From: Rubrobacter marinus
Lineage (GTDB): Bacteria > Actinomycetota > Rubrobacteria > Rubrobacterales > Rubrobacteraceae
Length of the DNA: 64,000 nt
Reading direction: 5' to 3'
NCBI RefSeq assembly: GCF_011492965.1
Contig: NZ_CP045121.1
Location: 1,674,001-1,738,000, forward strand
A program made the position numbers and the translations under genes. This document shows positions 24,799 to 35,225 of this stretch, one piece after another; positions within the stretch are counted from its first letter, which is position 1, and the number at the start of each line of letters is the position of its first letter. The notes beneath the pieces are model-generated. The model made no database searches. It was given only the letters and a program-made list of their open reading frames with translations, and was not told the origin of the DNA.

Positions 24799-25755
24799 TT
24801 GCAGAACGACGGTAAGCGGGTGGAGCTTCTAAGACAGATGCTCCTCAGCCGCCACTTCGACGAGAAGGTGAACGACCTCTACGCCGAGGGCAAGGTCCAC
24901 GGCACGGCCCACTTCTACGTGGGACAGGAGTCCGTCGCCGTGGGGGCCATAGCCGCCCTGAAGGAAGGGGACGTAATAACGTCCACCCACCGTGGGCACG
25001 GGCACGCGATCGCCTTCGGGCTGGACGTGGACCGGATGGCGGCCGAGCTTCTCGGCCAGGCGACGGGCTACTGCCACGGCAAGGGCGGCTCGATGCACAT
25101 CGCCGACGTCGGCGCGGGGATGCTCGGGGCGAACGGGATCGTCGGCGGAAGCATGGGGATCGCGTGCGGCGCCGCCTGGGCGTTCAAGAGGCGCGGGCAG
25201 GACAACGCCGCGATCTGCTTTTTCGGCGAGGGGGCGACGAACGAGGGGATCTTCCACGAGACGCTGAACATGGCGGCGATCTGGAAGCTCCCCGTCGTCT
25301 TTCTGTGCGAGAACAACCAGTACGGGATGTCCATGAGCGTCAAGAAGGCGACCGCGATCGAGAACATCTCCGACCGCGCCTCCGCCTACGGCATGCCCGG
25401 CGTCACCGTCGCAGGCTCGACGCTCGACGAAGTCTACAACGCCACGCGGGAGGCGCTGGAGCGGGCGCGCGCCGGCGAGGGGCCGACGCTGATGGAGGCG
25501 ATCACCTACCGCTACCTCGGCCACTCCAAGAGCGACGCGAACCTGTACCGCACCCGCGAGGAGATCGCGACCTGGCGCAAGCAGGACCCGATACAACGCT
25601 TCGCCACCGTCCTCGAGGGCGAGGGCGTCCTGGAGCGGGACGAGTGGCGCAAGCTCGACGAAGAAACACGGCTGAGGATCGAGGAGGCCTTCGAGAAGGC
25701 CTCCCGAGAGCCGGATCCCCAGCCCGAATCCGCCCTGGAGGACGTCTATGCCTGA
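24799..25755 (+). CDS. acoA: 2-oxoacid / acetoin dehydrogenase E1 component, alpha subunit
   Basis: TTG 24799 lies behind AAAGGAGG and gives 318 residues. The ThDP motif is clear: [23 protein letters not shown] ending in ENNQYGMS, and the E1-alpha signature [10 protein letters not shown] precedes it. The short length and lack of a presequence fit the AcoA type more than the longer PdhA. It works with the beta subunit encoded next (8-base overlap) and the E2 protein. Pyruvate and acetoin are the likely substrates; sequence alone does not separate them. Confidence 0.88.
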   Translation: MQNDGKRVELLRQMLLSRHFDEKVNDLYAEGKVHGTAHFYVGQESVAVGAIAALKEGDVITSTHRGHGHAIAFGLDVDRMAAELLGQATGYCHGKGGSMHIADVGAGMLGANGIVGGSMGIACGAAWAFKRRGQDNAAICFFGEGATNEGIFHETLNMAAIWKLPVVFLCENNQYGMSMSVKKATAIENISDRASAYGMPGVTVAGSTLDEVYNATREALERARAGEGPTLMEAITYRYLGHSKSDANLYRTREEIATWRKQDPIQRFATVLEGEGVLERDEWRKLDEETRLRIEEAFEKASREPDPQPESALEDVYA

Positions 25756-26752
25756 GCGCGAGATCACCTACCGCGAGGCCGTCCGCGAGGCGATGGTCGG
25801 CGCGATGCGGGAGAACGACGAGGTCTTTCTGATGGGAGAAGACGTCGGCGTCTACGGCGGGGCCTTCGGCGTCAGCCGCGGCATGATCGAGGAGTTCGGG
25901 GAGGAGCGGGTGGTCGACACCCCGATCTCCGAGGCCGGCTACGTCGGCCTGTGCACCGGCGCCGCCCTCATGGGGATGCGCCCGATCGCCGAGATCCAGT
26001 TCTCCGACTTCATGACGCACTGCATGGACCAGCTCGTCAACCAGGCCGCCAAGATCCGGTACATGTTCGGGGGCGAGGGCCGCGTCCCGATGGTGGTCCG
26101 TACCCCCGGAGGCGCCGGCACGGGTGCGGCCGCCCAGCACTCCCAGTCCCTCGAAGCCTGGTTCGTCCACACCCCGGGCCTCAAGGTCGTCATGCCGTCG
26201 ACGCCCTACGACGCGAAGGGGCTGCTGCTCTCCGCGATCGACGACCCGAACACGGTGATCTTTTACGAGCACAAGCTCCTCTACAACAAGAAGGGCACCG
26301 TCCCCGAGGAGCCCTACCGCGTACCTTTAGGCGAGGCGAACGTGAGCCGGATCGGCGACGACGTCACGATCGTGACGGCCGGCCTGATGCACCACTACGT
26401 GCTCGAAGCGGCCGAGGCGCTCGCCGACGCGGGCGTCGAGGCCGAGGTGGTGGACCTTCGCACCCTCTCGCCGATGGACGACGCGGCCGTGCGGCGCTCC
26501 ATCGAGAAGACCGGCAAGCTCGTCGTGGTCGAGGAGGACGTGAAGACGGCGGGCTGGGGGGCCGAGGTGGTCTCCCGGATCGTCGAGGGCGAGAGCTTCT
26601 ACAGCCTGGACCGTGCCCCGGCGCGCGTGGCGGGGGCGGACGTCCCGATCCCGTACAACCGCGACCTCGAGGCCCACGTCCGCCCGACGCCCGAGAAGGT
26701 GGTCGAGGCGGTCAGGAACCTCGTCGACGCCCGCAAGGGGGTGTACGCCTAG
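25748..26752 (+). CDS. acoB: 2-oxoacid / acetoin dehydrogenase E1 component, beta subunit
   Basis: The 334-residue protein overlaps acoA and is followed directly by the E2 gene. It has the E1-beta N-terminal block [19 protein letters not shown], the helix with [19 protein letters not shown], and [19 protein letters not shown] in the C-terminal transketolase-type domain. It forms the heterotetramer that decarboxylates the 2-oxo acid and reductively acylates the lipoyl group. Confidence 0.9.
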   Translation: MPEREITYREAVREAMVGAMRENDEVFLMGEDVGVYGGAFGVSRGMIEEFGEERVVDTPISEAGYVGLCTGAALMGMRPIAEIQFSDFMTHCMDQLVNQAAKIRYMFGGEGRVPMVVRTPGGAGTGAAAQHSQSLEAWFVHTPGLKVVMPSTPYDAKGLLLSAIDDPNTVIFYEHKLLYNKKGTVPEEPYRVPLGEANVSRIGDDVTIVTAGLMHHYVLEAAEALADAGVEAEVVDLRTLSPMDDAAVRRSIEKTGKLVVVEEDVKTAGWGAEVVSRIVEGESFYSLDRAPARVAGADVPIPYNRDLEAHVRPTPEKVVEAVRNLVDARKGVYA

Positions 26753-28033
26753 ATGGCGACCGAGCTGAAGGTCCCGAAGCTCGGCATGGACATGGAGGAG
26801 GCGAACATCCTCCGCTGGATCGTCGAGGAGGGCCAGTCGGTCGAGAAGGGCGACCCCGTCCTCGAGATCGACACCGACAAGGTCTCCTACGAGGTGGAAG
26901 CGAACGCCGACGGCGTCATCCGTCGGGTGCGCGGCGAGGAGGGCGAGACGGTCCCCGTCGGCGCCACCCTCGCCTACATAGCGGCCCCGGGCGAGGAGTT
27001 CGAGGAACCCGTCGGCGCCAACGGAGCCTCCTCTCCGGCCGCGCAGCCTTCGCTCCCCGACGCGGCCCCCACGGCGACGGAGGAGACGAGGGAGCACCGC
27101 AACGGCCGCCGCGGGGTACGCGCCTCCCCCGCCGCCCGGAGGGCCGCCGCCACGCGAGGGATCTTCATAGAAGACATCCCGGGCTCCGGACCCGGCGGGA
27201 GGATCTACCTCTCCGACGTCCTCGAGGCGGACGTCCGCCAAGCGACGCCTGACGAGGTGCCTCAGGAAGCGCCGCCCCGAACGCCCGCCGTCCCCGCGAC
27301 GGGCGCACAGCATCCATCCGGGGCGCCCGCCCCCGTCGAGCCCCCTCCCGCGGAAGATGCCGAGCGCGAGCTTCTCTCTCGGGTCCGGCGCGTCGGCGCG
27401 GAGCGGACGGCGAAGAGCTTCGGGGACGTGCCGCACTTCTACCTCACCCGGGACCTGGAGGCGGACGGCCTCTTGGAGCTCCGGGAGCGCCTGAAGGCGA
27501 AGATGTACCCGGCCCTCTCCCTGACGGAGCTTTTCGCGCTCGCCATCGCGCGGACCCTGAAGGGCCACCCGCGCCTCAACGCGCGTTACGTGGACGGCGG
27601 GTACGTGGACTTGAACCGGCGGGTGAACCTCGGGATCGCGACGGCGACGGACGAGGGGCTCGTGGTGCCGGTCCTCAAGGGGGCCGACTCGCTACCCCTG
27701 CGCGAGCTCGTCCCGGCCGTGAAGGAGCTTATTGGTAGGGCGCGGGAGGGGAAGCTCGGGGCGGACGACCTCTCCGGCGGCACCTTCACCGTCTCCAACC
27801 TGGGTATGATGGGGGTAGACGCCTTCGACGCCATAATCAACGCCCCGCAGGCGGGGATTCTGGCGCTGGGACGGGTACGGACGGTCCCGGAGTGGCGGGA
27901 GGGGGCGTGGCTGCCGCTGCGCGTGATCTCCGCGACGCTCTCGGTGGATCACCGGGTGGCCGACGGGGCGGACGGGGCGCGGTTCCTCGGGGACCTGCAG
28001 GCGGCCCTGTCGGACTGGGAACTGTTGTTGTGA
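26753..28033 (+). CDS. acoC: dihydrolipoamide acyltransferase (E2) of the dehydrogenase complex
   Basis: The 426-residue protein starts one base after the acoB stop. The domain order is standard: one lipoyl domain (1-80; Lys43 in EIDTDKVSYEVEA), a Pro/Ala linker, a subunit-binding domain (about 120-160, RASPAARRAAATRGI and GPGGRIYLSDV), a second linker, and a catalytic domain (about 215-426) ending with the active-site motif DHRVADGADGARFL. No E3 (lipoamide dehydrogenase) gene is present in the window, so E3 is presumably shared. The product is an acyl-CoA, probably acetyl-CoA. Confidence 0.92.
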   Translation: MATELKVPKLGMDMEEANILRWIVEEGQSVEKGDPVLEIDTDKVSYEVEANADGVIRRVRGEEGETVPVGATLAYIAAPGEEFEEPVGANGASSPAAQPSLPDAAPTATEETREHRNGRRGVRASPAARRAAATRGIFIEDIPGSGPGGRIYLSDVLEADVRQATPDEVPQEAPPRTPAVPATGAQHPSGAPAPVEPPPAEDAERELLSRVRRVGAERTAKSFGDVPHFYLTRDLEADGLLELRERLKAKMYPALSLTELFALAIARTLKGHPRLNARYVDGGYVDLNRRVNLGIATATDEGLVVPVLKGADSLPLRELVPAVKELIGRAREGKLGADDLSGGTFTVSNLGMMGVDAFDAIINAPQAGILALGRVRTVPEWREGAWLPLRVISATLSVDHRVADGADGARFLGDLQAALSDWELLL

Positions 28034-28056
28034 GGGGGAGCTGAGAGGGGACCGGC

Positions 28057-28398
28057 GTGAAGGTCGAGAACGAGGCTATCCTGAGGTGTCCGAACTGCCG
28101 GGTGGAGGGGCGGCACGGGCTCCTGTACCTGTCGAACCGCCTGCGCGCCAGCCGCTGCGACAACTGCGGCTACACGCAGATGTTCTCCGGCCACATCTAC
28201 GCCGAGTACGCCAGGGACGTGACGGACCGGGCCACCTCCCTCCCGCGGAGGCTGGCCGGGCAGGCGATCCGCCACCCGCTCGACGTCTTCGGGTGGCCCG
28301 CGAAGGCCCTCCTCAAACCCCTCGGGCTCCTGAGCGAGGTGGGCAAGGTGACGGACTTCGAGCGCCGGAGCCACCGGCGCCCGGCCACGCGCGGCTGA
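28057..28398 (+). CDS. zinc-ribbon hypothetical protein
   Basis: This 113-residue protein starts at GTG 28057. Two Cys pairs, CPNCRVEG near residue 11 and CDNCGYTQMF near residue 34, form a probable zinc ribbon. The C-terminal half is basic and helical without a known domain. It lies between the E2 gene and HPr on the same strand. I do not recognise the family; a nucleic-acid or structural role is possible. Confidence 0.7.
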   Translation: MKVENEAILRCPNCRVEGRHGLLYLSNRLRASRCDNCGYTQMFSGHIYAEYARDVTDRATSLPRRLAGQAIRHPLDVFGWPAKALLKPLGLLSEVGKVTDFERRSHRRPATRG

Positions 28399-28437
28399 AG
28401 ACGCCGGAGAGCCGATAACCCGAACCAGATCTACGAC

Positions 28438-28456
28438 CACGCGGGAGGCCCGCGTG
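28438..28456 (+). other. small hairpin in the ptsH leader
   Basis: A perfect 8-bp stem CACGCGGG with a three-base loop lies six bases before the GGAGG of ptsH. It may cap the end of the upstream transcript or protect the ptsHI message. There is no T-run, so it is a poor terminator. Confidence 0.45.
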
Positions 28457-28473
28457 ATAGGAGGAGCAGCGGT

Positions 28474-28731
28474 ATGGTCGAGAAAGAAGCGGTCGTAGGC
28501 CCCGAAGCCGGCCTCCACGCCCGCCCCGCCGCCAACTTCGTCAAAAAGGCCAAGCAGTTCGACTCGGAGATCAAGGTGGTCAAGGGCGGGCGCGAGGCGA
28601 ACGCGAAGAGCACCCTCAAGATCATGACCCTGGGCGCGAAGAAGGACGACAGGATCCTCATCCGGGCCGAGGGGGAGGACGCGGAGGCGGCGGTGGACGC
28701 CCTCGTGGAGCTTATCTCGGCGGAGGAGTAG
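28474..28731 (+). CDS. ptsH: HPr phosphocarrier protein
   Basis: This 85-residue protein is a normal-length HPr. His15 in GLHARPAANF is the site phosphorylated by enzyme I. Ser46 in AKSTLKIMTLG matches the regulatory HPr-kinase site of Gram-positive bacteria, although no hprK gene is visible here. It passes phosphate to the IIA protein encoded at 22.1 kb. ATG 28474 has GGAGGAG upstream and the gene is followed four bases later by ptsI. Confidence 0.96.
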   Translation: MVEKEAVVGPEAGLHARPAANFVKKAKQFDSEIKVVKGGREANAKSTLKIMTLGAKKDDRILIRAEGEDAEAAVDALVELISAEE

Positions 28732-28735
28732 GCGC

Positions 28736-30367
28736 GTGGGAGCCCCACTGAAGCTCACCGGCGTGGCGGCCTCCGAGGGGGTCGCCGTCGGCCCGGCCTT
28801 CGTGCACGCCCCCAGAGAGCTCCGCCCCGAGCGCGAGAGCATCCCCAAAGGGACCGTGGAGGAGGAGATCGGCCGTTTCCGGGGGGCGGTCGAGGCCGTG
28901 GTCCGGACGCTCACGCAGACGGCCGAGGAGATGCGCGCCTCGGGGAGCGGGTCCGAGGCCGAGATCTTCGAGGCCCACGCGGAGATGGCCGAGGACCCGG
29001 AGCTCCACTCCGAGGTCGAGGAGCGCGTGGGAGACCTGACGAGCCCGGAGGCCGCCGTGCTCGCCGTCGGCGAGGAGTTCGCCGCCCTCTTCGCCGAGGC
29101 CGACGACGAGTACCTCGCCGCCCGCGCCGACGACGTCCGCGACGTCTCCTCCCAGATCGCCGCCGAGCTTATGGGCGGCAGGGCCGCCGGCCTCGCGGCG
29201 CTGGAGGAGCCCTGCGTCGTCCTGGCCCGCAACCTCGCCCCCTCGGACACTGCCCGCATCCCCAGGGGCGTGGCGCTCGGCTTCGTCGTCGCCGAAGGCT
29301 CCCGGACCTCGCACGTCTCGATCATGGCCCGCTCGATGGGCATCCCGGCGGTCGTGGGCGTCGGGACGGCGCTCGAAGGGGCGTTCGGGGCAAACGTCGT
29401 CGCCGTGGACGGGACGGAGGGCTACGCGGTCGCCGACCCGGACGAGGCGACGGTCACCGCCTTCGAGGAGAGACGAAAGGGCGCCGCCGCGGAGGCGACC
29501 GCGCTGGAGGAGTACAAGGGGATCGAGGCTCGGACGGGCGACGGGCGGCGCATCGAGGTCTCGGCGAACATAGGCTCCGCCGGGGAGGCCGACGGCGCGA
29601 TCTCCTGGGGCGCCGAAGGGGTGGGGCTCTTCCGCACGGAGTTCCTTTTTATGGAGCGGCCCGAGCTGCCGACGGAGGAGGAGCAGTACGCGGCCTACCG
29701 CGGGGTCGCCGAGGCGTTCGGGAACCGGCCCGTCATCGTGCGCACGCTCGACGTCGGCGGCGACAAGGACCTGCCCGGCGTCAGCCAACCCGAGGAGGAG
29801 AACCCGTTTCTCGGGTGGCGCGGCATCCGCATGTGCCTGGACGTGCCGGAGCTCTTCAAGCCCCAGCTGCGCGCCATCCTGCGCGCCGCGCGCCACGGCA
29901 ACCTCAAGGTAATGTTCCCGATGGTCGTGGAGGTCGGGGAGGTGAGGGCGGCGAAGGCGCTCCTCGACGAGTGCCGCGGGGAGCTGGAGGGCGAGGGGAC
30001 GCCCTTCGGCGAGGTCGAGGTCGGGGTGATGGTCGAGACGCCCGCGGCGGCGATCTGCGCCGCGTCCCTGGCCCCGGAGGTCTCGTTCTTCTCCGTCGGG
30101 ACGAACGACCTGGTCCAGTACACGCTCGCGGCGGACAGGGGCAACGAGCGCCTGACCCGCCTGCAGAGCGCGGACCACCCGGCCGTCCTCGCCCTCATCG
30201 AACGAACCTGCGAGGCGGCGCGGGCGGCGGGCATCTGGGTCGGGGTCTGCGGCGAGGCCGCCGGGGAGCCCGCGATGATACCGAAGCTCATAGCGATGGG
30301 CGTCACCGAGCTCAGCATGAGCGCCCCCTCGATCCCCCGGGCGAAAAAGATCATCTCCGAGACGTAG
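28736..30367 (+). CDS. ptsI: phosphoenolpyruvate-protein phosphotransferase (enzyme I)
   Basis: GTG 28736 gives 543 residues, slightly shorter than most enzyme I proteins. The phospho-His is near residue 193 in GSRTSHVSIMARSMGIPA. The PEP-binding C-terminal domain shows GVGLFRTEFLFM, MFPMVVEVGE and GTNDLVQYTLAADR with the catalytic Cys in GVCGEAAG near the end. It transfers phosphate from PEP to HPr. With ptsH and the srl genes it completes a PTS within about 10 kb. Confidence 0.95.
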   Translation: MGAPLKLTGVAASEGVAVGPAFVHAPRELRPERESIPKGTVEEEIGRFRGAVEAVVRTLTQTAEEMRASGSGSEAEIFEAHAEMAEDPELHSEVEERVGDLTSPEAAVLAVGEEFAALFAEADDEYLAARADDVRDVSSQIAAELMGGRAAGLAALEEPCVVLARNLAPSDTARIPRGVALGFVVAEGSRTSHVSIMARSMGIPAVVGVGTALEGAFGANVVAVDGTEGYAVADPDEATVTAFEERRKGAAAEATALEEYKGIEARTGDGRRIEVSANIGSAGEADGAISWGAEGVGLFRTEFLFMERPELPTEEEQYAAYRGVAEAFGNRPVIVRTLDVGGDKDLPGVSQPEEENPFLGWRGIRMCLDVPELFKPQLRAILRAARHGNLKVMFPMVVEVGEVRAAKALLDECRGELEGEGTPFGEVEVGVMVETPAAAICAASLAPEVSFFSVGTNDLVQYTLAADRGNERLTRLQSADHPAVLALIERTCEAARAAGIWVGVCGEAAGEPAMIPKLIAMGVTELSMSAPSIPRAKKIISET

Positions 30368-30413
30368 AAACCCCCGAAACGCGCCCCGCGCGCGTCTCGG
30401 AGCGGCCGCGCGG

Positions 30414-30893
30414 CTAGCGGCGCGCGGCCTCGCGGCGCGGCTGCGACTCGGCCGCCACGAGGACGGGCCTGCCGGCCCCACGCGTGACGCGCTCGGCGAC
30501 GCCCGCCCCCGAGAACATCCGCTCGTACCACGGGCGTCGCTTGCCGCCGACGACGATAAGACCGGCCTCGATCTCCTCGCCGAGGACGACGGTCTCCTTC
30601 TCCGGCTTGCCCTCCTTGTAGTAGGAAGCGGCCACGGTCCCGCCCAGCTCGGATTCTATGCGCCTCACCCGGGCATCCAGCACGGCGAGCCCCCTCAGCC
30701 TCCTCCGCTCCAGCATAGCCTCGCTCCGCTCCTTCGCCGTCGTGTGCGGGTAGGGCAGCTCCGGCGCCGTGGAGACCACGTGCACGACGCACAGCTCTGA
30801 ACCGGTGCCGTTCGCCAGCTCCGCCGCCGCATCCTCGGCCACGGCGGCCTCCGCAGAGCCGTCCGTCGCTAGCAAAATCTTCGTCGGAAACAA
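30414..30893 (-). CDS. universal stress protein (UspA family)
   Basis: The 159-residue protein starts at TTG 30893 with AGAAGG upstream. It has the UspA fold: ILLATDGSAEAA at the start, CVVHVVST strand 2, and a C-terminal IVVGGKRRPWYERMFSGAGVAERV followed by RPVLV. The ATP-binding G-x2-G-x9-G motif is imperfect, so nucleotide binding is doubtful. It is convergent with ptsI and probably responds to stress or starvation. Confidence 0.85.
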   Translation of the reverse strand: MFPTKILLATDGSAEAAVAEDAAAELANGTGSELCVVHVVSTAPELPYPHTTAKERSEAMLERRRLRGLAVLDARVRRIESELGGTVAASYYKEGKPEKETVVLGEEIEAGLIVVGGKRRPWYERMFSGAGVAERVTRGAGRPVLVAAESQPRREAARR

Positions 30894-31112
30894 ACCTTCT
30901 CCTACAAGAGTCGAACGATAAGTGCTAAATACACATAGAGGCTACCCCGCAGGAGCCATCTTGCAAACGCGATATGTGAAGGGGGCCACCCCTGACCCGG
31001 GCATCGTTCCGCGGGCGGGCTTGTTCCGTGGCGGCGGGTGCGCGATCCGCTAGACTCCCGCTTTGCGGGGTCGGGGGGCGTGTCGGGCGGCGAGGCCGGG
31101 GAGGTGGGGCGG

Positions 31113-31946
31113 ATGATCAGCGGGAGGACGGGGGTGCTGGCCCTGATCGGGCAACCCGTCGGGCACAGCTTGAGCCCCCGGATGCACAACGCGTCCTTCG
31201 CCGCCGAGGGGTTGGATTTCGTCTACGTGTGCCTGGACGTGGACCCCGCCGACCTGCCCGCCGCGGTGAGGGGTGCTGCCGCCCTCGGGCTCCGCGGCTT
31301 CAACGTGACCATGCCCCACAAGCGGGCGATGGTCTCCCTAGTCGACGAGCTGGATGAGGGGGCCCGGGTCTCCGGGGCGGTCAACACCGTAGTGATCGAG
31401 GGCTCCACGCTCCGCGGCTACAACACCGACGGCGGCGGGATGGTCGAGGCTTGCAGGGAGGCCGGGATCGGGCTCTCCGGCCGCCGCGTCTTGCTCCTCG
31501 GTGCCGGGGGGGCCGCGGCCTCTGTCGCCGTCGCCCTCGGCGGCGAGGGGATCGGGGAGCTGCGCCTCTACAACCGCAACGTCGAGAACGCCGAAGCCCT
31601 CGCGCAGAAGCTCAGCGCCGCGGGCCTGGAGACGGTCGGGGTCTACGGGGCCGGCGCGCTCGACGAGGCCGCCGGGGACGCGGACGTCATCGTGAACGCC
31701 ACGCCCCTCGGCATGAAGGACGGCGACGCCCTGCCGGTCCCCGAGGAGCTTCTCGAAGCGGGCAAGGCGGTCTGCGACGCCGTTTATCGTCCCGGCGGAG
31801 AGACCCTGCTCGTCCGGCGCGCCCGCGAGCGCGGCGCGCGCGTCGTCGCCGGCGAACGGATGCTGCTCTACCAGGGCGTGCTCGCGCAGAGGCTCTGGAC
31901 CGGCCGGGAGCCGAACGTCGAGGCGATGAGCGAGGCGCTCTCCTAG
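31113..31946 (+). CDS. aroE: shikimate dehydrogenase
   Basis: ATG 31113 gives 277 residues. The substrate pocket shows GHSLSPRMHNASF, the catalytic Lys is in NVTMPHKRAM, and Asp is in GYNTDGGG. NADP is bound at LLLGAGGAAASVAVAL, and the C-terminal MLLYQGVLAQRLWTG is typical. It reduces 3-dehydroshikimate in aromatic amino acid synthesis; a paralogue could act on quinate in catabolism. Its position just ahead of the protocatechuate genes raises that second option, but no dehydroshikimate dehydratase is nearby. Confidence 0.93.
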   Translation: MISGRTGVLALIGQPVGHSLSPRMHNASFAAEGLDFVYVCLDVDPADLPAAVRGAAALGLRGFNVTMPHKRAMVSLVDELDEGARVSGAVNTVVIEGSTLRGYNTDGGGMVEACREAGIGLSGRRVLLLGAGGAAASVAVALGGEGIGELRLYNRNVENAEALAQKLSAAGLETVGVYGAGALDEAAGDADVIVNATPLGMKDGDALPVPEELLEAGKAVCDAVYRPGGETLLVRRARERGARVVAGERMLLYQGVLAQRLWTGREPNVEAMSEALS

Positions 31947-32094
31947 CGGTTCGCGGAGGCGCACCGGGTCCTCCGGCCCGTCGGAGACGGCTCCCTCTTG
32001 CCGCACGAAATGCTCTGCTCGCGCCCCGTCCGGGGTTTGCGCTGGGGACGGGGGGCGAGCAGAATGGCGGGCCAGGGAGACGAGGAGGTCAGGA

Positions 32095-32244
32095 ATGGGT
32101 AGCCCGGGAACGAGGACCGGAGCGGGCCGCGCAGGAGGGAGACGCACGGTGGGACGCGGTCCCGGGCTACCCCCGGAGCGTGACGGGGAAGCGGGAGTAG
32201 GGAGGAGACGGATGCAGCGCACACGAGGGGGCGGCGTTGGCTGA
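32095..32244 (+). other. possible 49-codon leader ORF overlapping pcaI
   Basis: ATG 32095 has GAGGAGGT at ideal spacing. The frame is rich in Gly and Arg, and its TGA (32242-32244) overlaps the TTG start of pcaI. The protein looks like low-complexity noise, so any role is more likely to be translational coupling. Confidence 0.25.
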
Positions 32245-33094
32245 GATAACGGGGTTACGAGAGGCGGTAGCCGGGCTCGTCGGCGACGGGGACACCGTCG
32301 CGCTGGAGGGTTTCACGCACCTCATCCCGTTCGCCGCCGCCCACGAGATCGTCCGCCAGGGGAAGAGGGACCTGACCCTCGTGCGGATGACCCCCGACCT
32401 CGTCTACGACCAGATGATAGGGATGGGCGCGGCGAAGAAGCTCGTCTTCTCCTGGGGCGGCAACCCCGGCGTCGGCTCCCTGCACCGCTTCCGCGACGCC
32501 GTCGAGCGGGGCTGGCCCCTCCCCTTGGAGATCGAGGAGCACTCGCACGCCGGGATGGCCAACCGCTACGTCGCGGGCGCCTCGAACCTCCCCTTCGCGG
32601 TCCTGCGCGGCTACGTAGGCACCGACCTGCCGAAGGTGACCCCTACGATCGAGCCGATCGCGTGCCCGTTCACCGGGGAGGAGCTGACGGCGGTGCCGGC
32701 GCTGAACCCGGACGTGGCCGTGATCCACGCCCAGCAGGCGGACCGCAAGGGCAACGTGTTGCTGTGGGGGATCACGGGCATCCAGAAGGAGGCCGCGCTC
32801 TCGGCGAAGCGCGTGATCGTCACGGTCGAGGAGGTCGTCGACGCGTTCGAGGAGCACACCTTCGGGATCGTGCTGCCCTCGGTAGCGGTGGACGCGGTGT
32901 GCGCGGTGCCCCAGGGCGCGTACCCGTCCTACGCCCACGGCTACTACGCCCGGAGCAACGCCTTCTACGAGGCCTGGGACCCCATCGGGCGGGACCGCGA
33001 GAAGTTCCGGGGATGGATGGAGAGGCACGTGCTCGGGGTGGAGGACTTCTCCGAGCACCTACGGAGCATCCGGCAAGAGGGGGCGATGGGATGA
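32237..33094 (+). CDS. pcaI: 3-oxoadipate CoA-transferase subunit A (or related GctA-type)
   Basis: TTG 32237 gives 285 residues of a type I CoA-transferase alpha subunit: GDTVALEGFTHLIPF at the CoA-binding loop, WGGNPGVGSLHRF, and NPDVAVIHAQQADRKGN. The partner subunit begins in its stop codon (ATGA). The neighbouring 3-oxoadipyl-CoA thiolase and protocatechuate dioxygenase make 3-oxoadipate the likely acceptor. The sequence style is closer to CatI/GctA than to PcaI of Pseudomonas, so the gene symbol is by context. Confidence 0.85.
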   Translation: MAEITGLREAVAGLVGDGDTVALEGFTHLIPFAAAHEIVRQGKRDLTLVRMTPDLVYDQMIGMGAAKKLVFSWGGNPGVGSLHRFRDAVERGWPLPLEIEEHSHAGMANRYVAGASNLPFAVLRGYVGTDLPKVTPTIEPIACPFTGEELTAVPALNPDVAVIHAQQADRKGNVLLWGITGIQKEAALSAKRVIVTVEEVVDAFEEHTFGIVLPSVAVDAVCAVPQGAYPSYAHGYYARSNAFYEAWDPIGRDREKFRGWMERHVLGVEDFSEHLRSIRQEGAMG

Positions 33095-33882
33095 CGGAGG
33101 GGGAGGGGCGGGGCTACACCGCCGACGAGATGATGACGGTGGCGGCCTCGAGGAGGCTCGGGGACGGGACGGTCTGCTTCGTTGGGATCGGCATCCCGAG
33201 CCAGGCGGCGAACCTCGCCCGCCTCACCCACGCCCCCGGGTGCGTCCTGATCTACGAGTCCGGCACCATCGGGGCGAAGCCCGAGGTCTTGCCCCTCTCG
33301 ATCGGCGACGGCGAGCTCGCCGAGCACGCCGACTCCGTGGTTTCGGTCCCCGAGATCTTCAACTACTGGTTGCAGGCGGGCCGGGTGGACGTCGGGTTCC
33401 TGGGGGCGGCCCAGATCGACCGCTTCGGGAACCTGAACACGACGGTCGTGGGCTCCTACGAGGAGCCGAAGGTCCGCCTGCCCGGCGCGGGCGGGGCGCC
33501 GGAGATCGCGGCCTCGGCGAAGGAGGTGTTCGTCGTCCTCCGCCAGTCCAGGCGGGCCTTCGTGGAGAAGTTGGCGTTCGTGACGTCCGTGGGGCACGCC
33601 GAGGGCGGGGACTCGCGCGAGGGGCTCGGGTACACGGGAGGGGGGCCTTCGGTGGTGATCACCGACCTCGGCATCCTGGAGCCCGACCCCGAGACGAGGG
33701 AGCTGACGCTCGTCGCGCTCCACCCGGGCTCTACCGTGGAGGAGGCGAGGGAGGCGACGGGCTGGGACCTCAAGGTCGCCGAGAACCTCGGGACGACCGA
33801 GCCACCGGGGGAGGGGGAGCTGCGGGTCTTGCGCGACCTCAAGGAGAGGACCGCCGCGGCGAGGAAGGAGAAGGTAGGATGA
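33091..33882 (+). CDS. pcaJ: 3-oxoadipate CoA-transferase subunit B
   Basis: This 263-residue beta subunit carries the catalytic Glu in IYESGTIGAKP, the motif VCFVGIGIPSQAANLARL at the N terminus and GFLGAAQIDRFGNLNTT. Together with PcaI it moves CoA from succinyl-CoA to 3-oxoadipate. The start overlaps pcaI by four bases, giving equal synthesis of both subunits. Confidence 0.88.
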   Translation: MTEGEGRGYTADEMMTVAASRRLGDGTVCFVGIGIPSQAANLARLTHAPGCVLIYESGTIGAKPEVLPLSIGDGELAEHADSVVSVPEIFNYWLQAGRVDVGFLGAAQIDRFGNLNTTVVGSYEEPKVRLPGAGGAPEIAASAKEVFVVLRQSRRAFVEKLAFVTSVGHAEGGDSREGLGYTGGGPSVVITDLGILEPDPETRELTLVALHPGSTVEEAREATGWDLKVAENLGTTEPPGEGELRVLRDLKERTAAARKEKVG

Positions 33883-33929
33883 GGGCGATCGTCCGGGGCG
33901 TGGGGCCCCTGGCCGGAAGGAGCGTGTAG
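33879..33929 (+). other. 16-codon bridging ORF between pcaJ and pcaF
   Basis: An ATG overlaps the pcaJ stop (ATGA) and the frame stops two bases before the pcaF ATG. The pcaF ribosome site GGAAGGAG lies inside it. The predicted peptide is MRAIVRGVGPLAGRSV. It could carry ribosomes across the gap. Confidence 0.3.
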
Positions 33930-33931
33930 GC

Positions 33932-35212
<1,281 letters not shown>

Positions 35213-35225
35213 GGGGAGGAGAACC

